Assembly (NCBI RefSeq): GCF_038502225.1
Contig: NC_091293.1
Span: 10,300,410-10,364,409, forward strand
DNA from: Cherax quadricarinatus
Lineage: Eukaryota > Arthropoda > Malacostraca > Decapoda > Parastacidae
DNA: 64,000 nt
Reading direction: 5' to 3'
This document shows, in pieces, positions 54,487 to 64,000 of this stretch. A program made the position numbers and the translations under genes. Each line of letters starts with the position of its first letter. Within the stretch, counting starts at the first letter, position 1. The notes below the pieces were generated by a model, which had not been told where the DNA came from, did no database searches, and was given only the letters and a program-made list of their open reading frames with translations.

Positions 54487-56110
54487 CACGTTCCATCTTA
54501 GGTGCCAAGTGACCACGTCTCATCTTAGGTGCCAAGTGACCACGTCTCATCTTAGGTGCCAAGTGACCACGTTTCATCTTAGGTGCCAAGTGGCCACGTT
54601 TCATCTTAGGTGCCAAGTGACCACGTTTCATCTCAGGTGCCAAGTGGCCACGTTTCATCTCAGGTGCCAAGTGGCCACGTTTCATCTTAGGTGCCAAGTG
54701 GCCACGTTTCATCTCAGGTGCCAAGTGGCCACGTTTCATCTTAGGTGCCAAGTGGCCACGTTTCATCTTAGGTGCCAAGTGGCCACGTTTCATCTTAGGT
54801 GCCAAGTGGCCACGTTTCATCTTAGGTGCCAAGTGGCCACGTTTCATCTCAGGTGCCAAGTGGCTACGTTTCATCTTAGGTGCCAAGTGACCACGTTTCA
54901 TCTTAGGTGCCAAGTGACCACGTTTCATCTCAGGTGCCAAGTGGCCACGTTTCATCTTAGGTGCCAAGTGGCTACGTTTCATCTTAGGTGCCAAGTGGCC
55001 ACGTTTCATCTTAGGTGCCAAGTGGCCACGTTTCATCTTAGGTGCCAAGTGGCTACGTTTCATCTTAGGTGCCAAGTGGCCACGTTTCATCTTAGGTGCC
55101 AAGTGACCACGTTTCATCTCAGGTGCCAAGTGGCCACGTTTCATCTTAGGTGCCAAGTGGCCACGTTTCATCTTAGGTGCCAAGTGGCCACGTTTCATCT
55201 TAGGTGCCAAGTGGCCACGTTTCATCTTAGGTGCCAAGTGGCCACGTTTCATCTTAGGTGCCAAGTGGCCACGTTTCATCTTAGGTGCCAAGTGGCCACG
55301 TTTCATCTTAGGTGCCAAGTGGCCACGTTTCATCTTAGGTGCCAAGTGGCCACGTTTCATCTTAGGTACCAAGTGGCCACGTTTCATCTTAGGTGCCAAG
55401 TGGCCACGTTTCATCTTAGGTGCCAAGTGGCCACGTTTCATCTTAGGTGCCAAGTGGCCACGTTTCATCTTAGGTGCCAAGTGACCACGTCTCATCTTAG
55501 GTGCCAAGTGACCACGTTTCATCTTAGGTGCCAAGTGACCACGTCTCATCTTAGGTGCCAAGTGACCACGTCTCATCTTAGGTGCCAAGTGGCCACGTTT
55601 CATCTTAGGTGCCAAGTGGCCACGTTTCATCTTAGGTGCCAAGTGACCACGTCTCATCTTAGGTGCCAAGTGACCACGTTTCATCTTAGGTGCCAAGTGA
55701 CCACGTTTCATCTTAGGTGCCAAGTGACCACGTTCCATCTTAGGTGCCAAGTGACCACGTCTCATCTTAGGTGCCAAGTGACCACGTCTCATCTTAGGTG
55801 CCAAGTGACCACGTCTCATCTTAGGTGCCAAGTGACCACGTCTCATCTTAGGTGCCAAGTGACCACGTCTCATCTTAGGTGCCAAGTGGCCACGTTTCAT
55901 CTTAGGTGCCAAGTGACCACGTCTCATCTTAGGTGCCAAGTGACCACGTTTCATCTTAGGTGCCAAGTGACCACGTTTCATCTTAGGTGCCAAGTGACCA
56001 CGTTCCATCTTAGGTGCCAAGTGACCACGTTTCATCTTAGGTGCCAAGTGACCACGTCTCATCTTAGGTGCCAAGTGACCACGTCTCATCTTAGGTGCCA
56101 AGTGACCACG
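54487..56110. repeat. 27-bp minisatellite, 60 copies
   Basis: The unit is GTTTCATCTTAGGTGCCAAG plus TGGCCAC. TCTC, GTCTCAT and TGACCAC variants form blocks. Period 27 opens frames of over 560 codons on both strands, which are artefacts. Confidence 0.97.
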
Positions 56111-56369
56111 CATCAAAACAATAAACAAGATGGCCCCTCTGGTCTAAGAACATACAGGTCGCTGGCTGTTGATCCCAACAAAGACAGGAAAGAATGCTCA
56201 TTTTTACTCAGTATATTTGTGTTACTCTGAACTCCAGAAATATTCAAGCTCTCGCGGCTAAGTAATTTTTTGTGTCAGTTAAATTAACCTCCATAAATTT
56301 AAGAAATCTTTGAAAGGGACTTTCTAACTTAACTTAGATAAGATTTTGTTGTGATTTTTCAGGCAGAGG
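56111..56369. other. Unique spacer
   Basis: About 260 bases without a recognisable feature between the 27- and 32-bp arrays. Confidence 0.5.
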
Positions 56370-57818
56370 AATGCTAGCCACCCAAGATAACCCAGTTGAG
56401 GAAGGTTAGCCACCCAAAATAACCCAGGTGAGGAAGGTTAGCCACCCAAGATAACCAAGGTGAGGAAGGTTAGCCACCCAAAATAACCCAGGTGAGGAAG
56501 GTTAGCCACCCAAGATAACCAAGGTGAGGAAGGTTAGCCACCCAAGATAACCAAGGTGAGGAAGGTTAGCCACCCAAGATAACCCAGTTGAGGAAGGTTA
56601 GCCACCCAAAATAACCCAGGTGAGGAAGGTTAGCCACCCAAGATAACCAAGGTGAGGAAGGTTACCCACCCAAGATAACCCAGGTGAGGAAGGTTAGCCA
56701 CCCAAAATAACCCAGGTGAGGAAGGTTAGCCACCCAAGATAACCAAGGTGAGGAAGGTTAGCCACCCAAGATAACCCAGGTGACTAAGGTTAGCCACCCA
56801 AAATAACCCAGGTGAGGAAGGTTAGCCACCCAAGATAACCCAGGTGAGGAAGGTTAGCCACCCAAAATAACCCAGGTGAGGAAGGTTAGCCACCCAAGAT
56901 AACCCAGGTGAGGAAGGTTAGCCACCCAAGATAACCCAGGTGAGGAAGGTTAGCCACCCAAAATAACCCAGGTGAGGAAGGTTAGCCACCCAAGATAACC
57001 CAGGTGAGGAAGGTTAGCCACCCAAGATAACCCAGGTGAGGAAGGTTAGCCACCCAAAATAACCCAGGTGAGGAAGGTTAGCCACCCAAGATAACCCAGG
57101 TGAGGAAGGTTAGCCACCCAAGATAACCCAGGTGAGGAAGGTTAGCCAGCCAAGATAACCCAGATGAGGAAGGTTAGCCACCCAAGATAACCCAGGTGAG
57201 GAAGGTTATCCACCCAAGATAACCCACTTGAGGAAGGTTAGCCACCCAAGATAACCCAGATGAGGAAGGCTAGCCACCCAAGATAACCCAGGTGAGGAAG
57301 GTTAGCCACCCAAGATAACCCAGGTGAGGAAGGTTAGCCACCCAAGATAACCAAGGTGAGGAAGGTTAGCCACCCAAGATAAACCAGGTGAGGAAGGTTA
57401 GCCACCCAAGATAAACCAGGTGAGGAAGGTTAGCCACCCAAGATAACCCAGGTGTGGAAGGTTAGCCACCCAAGATAACCCAGGTGAGGAAGGTTAGCCA
57501 CCCAAGATAACCATGGTGAGTAAGGTTAGCCACCCAAGATAACCCAGGTGAGGAAGGTTAGCCACCCAAAATAACCCAGGTGAGGAAGGTTAGCCACCCA
57601 AGATATCCCAGGTGAGGAAGGTTAGCCACCCAAGATAACCCAGGTGAGGAAGGCTAGCCACCCAAGATAACCCAGGTGAGGAAGGTTAGCCACCTAAGAT
57701 AACCCAGGTGAGGAAGGTTAGCCACCCAGGATAACCCAGGGGTGGAAGGCTAGCCACCCAGGATAACCCAGGGTACGGAGTGTTAGTTACTCTGGATAAC
57801 CCAGGGTAGGGAGTGTTG
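56370..57818. repeat. 32-bp minisatellite, about 44 copies
   Basis: The unit is GAGGAAGGTTAGCCACCCAA plus GATAACCCAGGT. AAAATAACC and ATAACCAAGG variants alternate in the left part. The last four units decay (GGATAACCCAGGG). Confidence 0.96.
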
Positions 57819-57819
57819 G

Positions 57820-58638
57820 CTGACAAACTTACTTGTGTGGACTCAAAAGTCTGCCCCTTACTGCCGACTATAGGTTGATTACAAACTCCTTACGACTCAA
57901 GAACTGCCTGCGCAGTCCCCCGTACTACAAGAAATTCGTAACCTACCTTGCTCTTGTAGCGTGAGCTATGGTGTTCTTCACACCTTCGACAGGTATCAGT
58001 GACTTGATAGAAGCTGAAGTGTCCTTGGATGTCCACGTCTTCCATAGTCTAGGAATACGCACACTGGTACACTATGTTCCACAAGATTTGTCTTTGTTGT
58101 TCACAATCTTATCACTAAAAAAGCTGATCACACTTCTCTTAAGTGTTTATTGTGTTTTATGAGACACTTTGTTCACACTAACGCACAGATCAGTGTTCTT
58201 TGTTGGTTATCCTGGCATCAGTGTCACTCTCAGTAGAGCCAAAAGTAATCTGAAGACGCCACAGCGCCCCACGCCATTATTCCCCTAGCACAAAGAAAAA
58301 GCTGACCTAGTACTTTTGCTTCCTTGCCACTTCCTCGATAAAGCAAAGCAGAATGTTTGATTCTTGCTGTCTTAAGCATAGACAACAATGTCCACTGTCT
58401 TTACTATGGTAACAAAGTGGGAGCAGGATTTTCCTTAATTGTCCTGCTAAAGTAAGAGATGTACTGTCTCTTATTAAAATACACTCTGCAACATTCTGCA
58501 AGGAGCAGCGGTCACTTGACCACGTCGCATACTCGTACGGCATCTGTGATCAATTACTCACTGTAGCAGTAAACAAGACGCTTGCCCCTTCTGAGAGGGC
58601 TGGGCCCCTCAGGGCTGAAAGGGGCTGAAGGGGGCTGA
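57820..58638 (-). repeat. Presumptive BEL/Pao LTR, left part
   Basis: This is the segment that follows the BEL polypurine tract once Gypsy-2 is removed. It probably runs from the insertion point (58638) to about TGACAAAC at 57820, next to the 32-bp array. The other LTR is outside the window, so the limits are inferred. No open frame of note. Confidence 0.4.
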
Positions 58639-58751
58639 TGTTACTGCTGTTCTTGCTGTTGAACAGCGGTTTGGTGCCGATGAAGGTAGCGTAGGTAGCA
58701 ATGATACGGCCGTGGACTAGTTTGGCTTTAATTAGATAGGAGTGAGTACAC
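58639..58751 (-). repeat. Gypsy-2 3' LTR, truncated to its last 113 bases
   Basis: Corresponds to the end of the LTR, from GTGTACTCACTCCTA to AACA (here as TGTTACTGCTGTTCTTGCTG at the left). The U3 part is lost in the internal deletion. The junction with pol has at most a base or two of shared sequence. Confidence 0.92.
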
Positions 58752-58990
58752 GATGAGCGGTCCACACGGGTTGTCATACCAAACATGAAGGCATGACAGG
58801 CCGACGAAATCCCCGGAGTCACAGCTGCTTGAGGCTCGACGCTTGTTGATGAGGCTCGACCTGGAAGGTACGGTACGAGTCTCGGCAACAACGTCAAGAC
58901 ACTCTGTTTCCTGTCGGCAAGCGTATCACTGCCCAGGGCAGCGAACGCATTGCGAACAGGGACGGAATACAGCGACTCCGACAGGGTCAC
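58752..58990 (-). pseudogene. pol: Gypsy-2 pol start, truncated
   Basis: Only about 240 bases of pol remain, matching 47764-48008 of Gypsy-1. The segment ends before the protease DTG, so no enzyme is left. Directly after the gag stop a frame beginning VTLSESLYSVPVRNAFAALG is open. The same words are open in the -1 frame of Gypsy-1 for about 27 codons. Here the frame runs through the deletion into the LTR for 146 codons. An indel near 58911-58918 relative to Gypsy-1 changes the phase, so the downstream residues of this frame are probably not the authentic Pol reading. Confidence 0.8.
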
Positions 58991-60330
58991 TATGTCTTTT
59001 GCTGGTTTCGCGGATGCACCTCTTCCCCTGAACTAGCGGAAGGGCTTCTACTAGCACGTGCATTGCATGCCGACTGCTTGCTCCACTCAGTTGACAGCAT
59101 ACTTCGCAGCTTGTTACACTCATGGGAGGTATGACTGGAAGTATTGTGGTACATACAGACTCCCTCGAGAGGCTGAGCATGGGGACGGTGATGGTTACCT
59201 TGATACTGAGCATGGGGACGATTACGGTTACTGTGATACTGAGCATGGGGACTGTGACGGTTACTTTGCAGGGACTTAGGTTTGTAACACTCCGATCGGT
59301 AGTGCCCTCGTTTGTCACAGTTGAAACAAGTCACTACGCGCTTAGCAGGTGAGGTTGGGGGTGGTGTCTGCTGGCGACGTTTCGCCCTGGTCCAGGAAGT
59401 CGATGACTGCTTTTTTGCATGAGACTGACTGTTGTTACTGTGGTCAATATTTTTACTTAGGCTCGTGTTAGTGGGACTGGGGTTAGAAACTTTGTGGGCT
59501 GGCTGTCTGACAGCAGCGGCAAAAGTGACTTCCGGCTGCGACCGCGGGGTCACTGTGGACGGCGCCAGAAGGATGGGTATAGGATCATCCGCAAAGCGAC
59601 AAACCTTGCCTTGCTCGGCAGGCGGCTTGATCACGTCAATGGCATCATATGCACCCAGGACGTCGTGCTGAGGGCCGAGTCCTAGCGCATCAATGGCACC
59701 TCGGAGGTTAGGGGGGGCATCCCTCCGCATGATGCCTACAGCCAGCATGGGGATGATGTCTTCAGCTTTAATACAGTTGTCACCATTCACCCACTTAGTG
59801 GAGCTGATGGCATCAGTAAAGTCTTTGGCGGCTTGCTCAAACCGGCAAATGCAAGCCAGGGGGCTTTCGTGCCGGTATTGACACTCGGCCAAGACGCTGG
59901 TAACGATGTCAATGTAATGGCGTTGGCGGCTACGCCGAAAATAACGTCTAAACTCCTCCTTAAGTTCGTCCCAAGACTGAATCTTACAAACTCGATTGAG
60001 CTGCACAAAGGCACCTATATCATCCTGGGTGAGATCCACTGCTGCAACAGCAGCGCGAATGTACTGTGTATCCATGGGACTATCAAATAGAGCCTTAACA
60101 GTCGTCTCAACTGACTGCAGCCATGGCTCTAACCTATTTGAACGACCGTCAAAAATAAGGGTCGGGTATGGACGATGAGCCTGCCCACTGGTGGTCGAGA
60201 CTTGAGCCACAAGTTGACCAAATGTCACGGGGGTTTCGATACCCTGCCGCATGTTCACGCCGGCTGAGGCACCATTGCCAGCATCAGCAAAATCTGGACT
60301 AATGGTACGGCCACTGCGTGTCTTAGTCAT
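58990..60330 (-). CDS. gag: Gypsy-2 Gag, 446 residues, intact
   Basis: A full-length Gag on the minus strand, highly similar to the Gypsy-1 protein from its start (MTKTRSGRTISPD) to its end. The capsid-like region, the proline/serine linker, the CCHC knuckle CFNCDKRGHYRSEC and the second knuckle CMYHNTSSHTSHEC are all present. The 11-residue basic repeat between the knuckles occurs three times, not four, which accounts for the length difference. There is no stop or frameshift although pol is deleted, so either the deletion is recent or Gag has been retained. If transcribed it could form particles and depend on Pol from another copy. There is no direct sign of expression. Confidence 0.92.
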   Translation of the reverse strand: MTKTRSGRTISPDFADAGNGASAGVNMRQGIETPVTFGQLVAQVSTTSGQAHRPYPTLIFDGRSNRLEPWLQSVETTVKALFDSPMDTQYIRAAVAAVDLTQDDIGAFVQLNRVCKIQSWDELKEEFRRYFRRSRQRHYIDIVTSVLAECQYRHESPLACICRFEQAAKDFTDAISSTKWVNGDNCIKAEDIIPMLAVGIMRRDAPPNLRGAIDALGLGPQHDVLGAYDAIDVIKPPAEQGKVCRFADDPIPILLAPSTVTPRSQPEVTFAAAVRQPAHKVSNPSPTNTSLSKNIDHSNNSQSHAKKQSSTSWTRAKRRQQTPPPTSPAKRVVTCFNCDKRGHYRSECYKPKSLQSNRHSPHAQYHSNRNRPHAQYQGNHHRPHAQPLEGVCMYHNTSSHTSHECNKLRSMLSTEWSKQSACNARASRSPSASSGEEVHPRNQQKT

Positions 60331-62767
60331 GACGTCAATTGTTCAAACGCAAGCAGGTCACGAAGAGGGTAAACAGGTCAGAGCAAGAAATGGTATGCAC
60401 TGGCTACAATTCAACACAGAGTCAGAGAGAACACAGCACCACGGTACTAGGTAAACTGCTTAGTGATGGAAATAATTTGAGCAAAACAACAACAAAAAAG
60501 AGAAATAGTGGTACACTCTGAAACACAAAATAAGAGATGTATGCAAGTGAATGAACTACAGGGAAGTGCACAAAATGAAGCTAAGGGTGGTCAATAATTT
60601 CACCAGGAGTCTGGCAACAAAATTTATGAAAAGGAGTTGTACTGTAAACACTGGTAGCAAAAATTGCACAAAAATTAAAATAAATCAGGTACTACACAAC
60701 ACTAAACTGTGCTGCAAGCACAGTTTAAAAAGATTGCAGATGCTAGCATTTGCAAATTGGAATGCAAAAAAAAAGTAATTCACTTGCACAAAGGGAAGTT
60801 GGCACAGCAAAGATATCAGAGTATGGGATAGTGCCAAAAATCACAGAAAAAAAAATACACTGTATCAAGGAATGCTATATTGCACACAAAATAAAATTAA
60901 TAAGAATGCAAATTATTAAATTCAAGAATAGGGCAAAGGTTAACTGGTGTTAGCAGGGTGTACACTGGTGTTAGCAGGGTGTACACTGGCAAAACAAAAA
61001 TTTCACAATCTCAAGGTCAAAATTAATGAACTTCACAAGTAATTTTGGTAATTAATGGTAAATAAGCAGGTTCCCAAAAATACACTCAATGACTTGGGTA
61101 TACAAAATAGCAAAATGTAATGCACATAGGTGAATATTCACAGATAAAACATAGAATATATGTAGAGCAAATAAATGGGGAAACAGGAGAAAAGTGTAAT
61201 GGGCCAGGCACAGATTGTATCACTGCAGGTAGAATAAACTAATACTTAAGTACTTGAAGATTACACTTATTAAAAGAAAAAAAAACTAACAAACAAAACC
61301 GTGCAGGGGTGTCAACAATCTGTGACTAACTTGCAGGTGCAACTAACAAAATTAACAGCACACAGGAATTACTAGCAAACTATGTGTGAGAGGTAAATTG
61401 TATAAATGGTTAACACTTAACAATTTAAATCAATAACTGAGGTGCAAGATGCAGAATAAAATACTGGAATTTAAAATGTAGGAGTGCAAAAATAAATGTA
61501 CAAAATTTAAGAAGCTGTAGGTAAGTGGCAAAATGTGCACTGATGACAAACTGAACAATTTACTGAACTATGGCTTCAGTAACTGTAACTGTATTGGTGC
61601 AGGACAGTTAAATAATGTCACAAAATATTAGGAAATGCTAGGTAAGTCACTGTTTACTTAACTTTGAGTGCAGGAGATGGACGAAGGTACGGGTGCTGCA
61701 GGTCCTGAAACTTTCAGTGATGCTCTAGTAACACTACACGCCTCGTAGCATTTGTATACTGATATGGGGCTTCAATGTCGTAGGAAAAATTATCAGAATG
61801 GACTTGGGAAGAACAGGAAAGACCGGGGTTACTCTGTGGAGGTATAAGATATTAGAAGAACGTGGCTACTCGGCGTGACCCACAGCTGTGCGTGGGTTGT
61901 TTACACTGGCAAGCGTGTCTGGGCGTGCTGACTGACTGCGGCTTCAGCACACGGAGAACAAAACATTTACTGCACTACACAAACGTGCTAAAAACAAGCT
62001 TAAGTGAAACTATGAACTGGGACGAGTAAATTTTACTGTAACAAATCACTGGGGAAAACAGAACTGGTGATGAACTGGGAATGTAACAGCAAGGGAAAGA
62101 AAAAAAAAATTTTAACTGGGCAACACAAAAAAAAAAACTGCACTGGCTGGAGATACGTAGACGCTGAGTAGTTGTAGACACAATGATGAGTCACGAGCTG
62201 CTGTAGACGGCGTGGGGGCTGAACTAAGCTGGCTTAGGGGCTAAGCCAACTGGGTTCCCACGTGGTTAAGCCAGGTAGAACTTCTTGGAGGAAACTGGGA
62301 AGAACACAACACACATGGACGGTGAGATGGACGTCGTTGCGTAGCAGAGGAGGCTGGTGCGTTTACACGCTGCCTAGGGTATCAACCAACCCCAGAGCTG
62401 CCTCGTGGTCACACGTGGAGCCACACGAAGCCAACACACTAAACGACCTCACCTCTACTTCTTGTAGCTGAGAAGGGCATAGGGATGCTGTAGGAGGCAG
62501 GAGAATGGTGCTGGAGAGTGTTGAAGGGCTGTAGAGAGGGTGATGAGGTGAACACGTGACTGCTAAGGCTGGAGATGACGCTGTGACGCCTATGTCCAGA
62601 TTTTGTGGGAAAAATCTAGGACGAAGATCTATCTCAGGTCCCATCAAGACGCTGGGAGTAACAGATAACTCTTTAGGCCAGCAGGTGCGTTGGATGACGA
62701 CAGATGATGTTGACTGGCGTCGACCGATGGTGTTGACCCCTCCACCCTGAAGAGGCTCACAATGCCG
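60331..62767 (-). other. Gypsy-2 leader
   Basis: Non-coding sequence collinear with the Gypsy-1 leader (43941-46390), including the GTGTACACTGGTGTTAGCAG duplication near 60945-60990. It carries no open frame of interest. Confidence 0.8.
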
Positions 62768-62785
62768 ATCCCACCGCTGCCACCA
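62768..62785 (-). other. Gypsy-2 primer binding site, tRNA-Leu type
   Basis: One base inside the 5' LTR the minus strand reads TGGTGGCAGCGGTGGGAT, 18 bases complementary to the CCA-bearing 3' end of a eukaryotic tRNA-Leu (AAG type, from memory). This is where minus-strand DNA synthesis would start. The Gypsy-1 counterpart is mutated. Confidence 0.75.
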
Positions 62786-62786
62786 C

Positions 62787-63110
62787 TGTTATTGCTGTTC
62801 TTGCTGTTGAACAGCGGTTTGTGCCGATGAAGGTAGCGTAGGTAGCAATGATATGGCCGTGGACTAGTTTGGCTTTAATTGGATAAGAGTGAGTACACAA
62901 CGGGCAGTGTGAGGGAGTGACCGCGAGCCAGTCCGTGGAGGGGAAGCACTTGTGTCTCTCAAGTCGGTCGGCCTAGGAGTGAGAGCAGTTGGGCTGAGCC
63001 TCCCACTGACCTGGGTGAGCCTACAGAGGGCAGCACCTAAATGCCGCGAAATATGAACTAGTCAGAGCAGACGGCTAGGCCATGTGTTCTGACAGTACAT
63101 GCTGTCTACA
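62787..63110 (-). repeat. Gypsy-2 5' LTR
   Basis: 324 bases, complete, from TGTAGACAGCATGTACTGTC on the minus strand to AACA. It differs from the Gypsy-1 LTRs by scattered substitutions. Confidence 0.94.
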
Positions 63111-63115
63111 GCTGA

Positions 63116-63316
63116 TACCCCCCTCCTGGAGAAAATTTCTCCACACTGGGGGGCGGCGGAGGTTCGCTGCAGGTGAACTATTCATCACTTAACATTAATT
63201 TAATTTTCTCACTCACCACCACTGCTGCTTGTCTTTTCTGAACAGCTTTAGTCTGTGTGTTTTCTGGAGAATCACTAATTTTGTTTTCAACACTGTGTAA
63301 TTCTAATGGTACTAGT
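63116..63316 (-). other. BEL/Pao 3' segment with polypurine tract
   Basis: On the minus strand, about 190 bases after the pol stop lead to CCAGGAGGGGGG (63119-63130), a good polypurine tract. TATCAGC, the probable LTR start, follows, and Gypsy-2 interrupts it at once. Confidence 0.6.
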
Positions 63317-64000
63317 TTATTTATTGTCCAACTGTTCTTGTATGATATTATCATAGACAGTCAGTAGCTCTGGATTCTTCCTGAGCTCATGTATTTGTGC
63401 TTTCATTTGTCCAAAAGCAATGTGATAATTGCTAGGCAGATGTGGTGGATTAAATTTCCATGGTAACCTAACCCAATACTGTCCATCTTTATATTTGACA
63501 GTGTCCAAATATTGGTTATAAGTCTGAGACTCTTGTGGGCTTGGTTTATTTACATCAATACCTATCGCATCTAAATCCCACAACTTATCAACTGGTTCAT
63601 TCATTTCTTCCAGTAATGATAATTTTTGCTGTGGTACATGATCAGTGGTTATTCTCGTAACTAGTACATTTTCCACTGAATCAATATCAGCTTCTTTCCC
63701 ACTTTGAGAGGGAATGGGACCACATATCATGTGGCCTCCTGCTGTTTTCAGCAAGTGAACATCATGTTTACTTACTATATTTTGCACAAAATAGTGATAA
63801 TAATCACTTCCAATGATTAAATCAATTGGACTAATAGTGTCCGTCTGTATGTCAGGACAGGCTAACTTGACTTTAGCTGCTTTCAGTGCTGCAACTGTTT
63901 CTTTTAATCCCTGGATCTGCACAGACTTAGGCAAATCATCTACTACCACAGCTTCTACTGTCTTTTTCCTGTTTCCTAGACCAACAGTGATTCTGGCTAG
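63317..64000 (-). pseudogene. pol: BEL/Pao Pol fragment (A17-type peptidase end to reverse transcriptase start)
   Basis: Open from the right edge to a stop at 63317-63319, about 227 codons, with the start outside the window. IDLIIGSDYYHYFV followed by GGHMICGPIPSQ is the end of the retrotransposon aspartyl peptidase region of BEL/Pao elements. LWDLDAIGI and WVRLPWKFNPPHLPSNYHIA with HELRKNPELLTVYDNIIQEQ are the linker and the beginning of the reverse transcriptase of the same group. The polymerase core, RNase H and integrase that should follow are absent; the polypurine tract comes only about 190 bases later. The element is therefore internally deleted and not autonomous. Assigned by motif recognition alone. 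Confidence 0.85.

Larger units (their letters stand above)
58639..63110 (-). mobile_element. Gypsy-2, internally deleted copy nested in the BEL LTR
   Basis: Same family as Gypsy-1, on the minus strand. The 5' LTR is 62787-63110, then primer site, leader and gag. Just after the start of pol it jumps (58751/58752) into the last 113 bases of the 3' LTR. Target duplication GCTGA lies at 58634-58638 and 63111-63115. About 4.7 kb of native sequence, nearly all of pol, is missing. Both outer ends are intact. Confidence 0.93.

Noticed and set aside
54431..56230. 565- and 573-residue repeat proteins (HLAPKMKRG, CQVATFHLR)
   Set aside because: 27-bp array artefact open on both strands, with no unique coding sequence attached.

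Overview
The window is eukaryotic and looks like an arthropod, most plausibly decapod crustacean, nuclear genome. The evidence is a spliced animal receptor tyrosine kinase gene, several non-LTR retrotransposon families, Ty3/Gypsy and BEL/Pao elements, Penelope-like repeat ends and a very high load of minisatellites. By my array boundaries about 28 kb of the 64 kb is tandem repeat. The decapod assignment rests on my recollection of similar repeat families in crayfish and shrimp sequence, not on a search. There are no operons or ribosome binding sites to annotate. Nearly all long open frames are shadows of tandem arrays whose period is a multiple of 3.

The only convincing host gene lies on the + strand. 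Three exons (9805-9909, 16850-16955, 30433-30582) join in a consistent reading frame. They encode the C-terminal end of a receptor tyrosine kinase catalytic domain plus a short acidic tail with a YxxM motif, and the best fit is the PDGF/VEGF-receptor class (arthropod Pvr). The upstream kinase exons are outside the window. The introns (about 6.9 and 13.5 kb) are almost wholly minisatellite plus retroelement debris. The arrays of both introns run directly into the 3' splice sites. The 30-bp unit of the first intron copies the splice acceptor and the first codons of the following exon.

Layout: 1-2332 LINE-A (broken, +). 2333-4553 simple repeats with a second LINE-A (-) inserted in a GT tract. 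4554-6042 unique sequence with a 54-bp retroposon, then an 18 x 46-bp array. 6107-9480 LINE-B (-, broken). 9805-30582 kinase gene with 27-, 30-, 41-, 29-, 18- and 52-bp arrays, a tRNA-like SINE, a LINE-B tail and Penelope-like inverted copies. 30583-31226 3' UTR with a 25-bp array and flank, then a second tiny retroposon. 31899-37050 arrays of 13, 18, 10, 38 and 59 bp. 37230-40884 LINE-B (+, nearly open). 41437-54410 a 24-bp satellite interrupted by two duplicated LINE-C 3' ends and a 10.3-kb Gypsy element, itself split by a third LINE-C. 54487-57818 arrays of 27 and 32 bp. 57820-64000 a BEL/Pao element (-) whose LTR is split by a second, internally deleted Gypsy copy (58639-63110).

The retroelement genes do not form a host pathway. 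Gypsy-1 supplies gag and pol, although its pol is interrupted. Gypsy-2 keeps gag, a perfect-looking tRNA-Leu primer site and both termini but has lost nearly all of pol, so it could move only with help from another copy.
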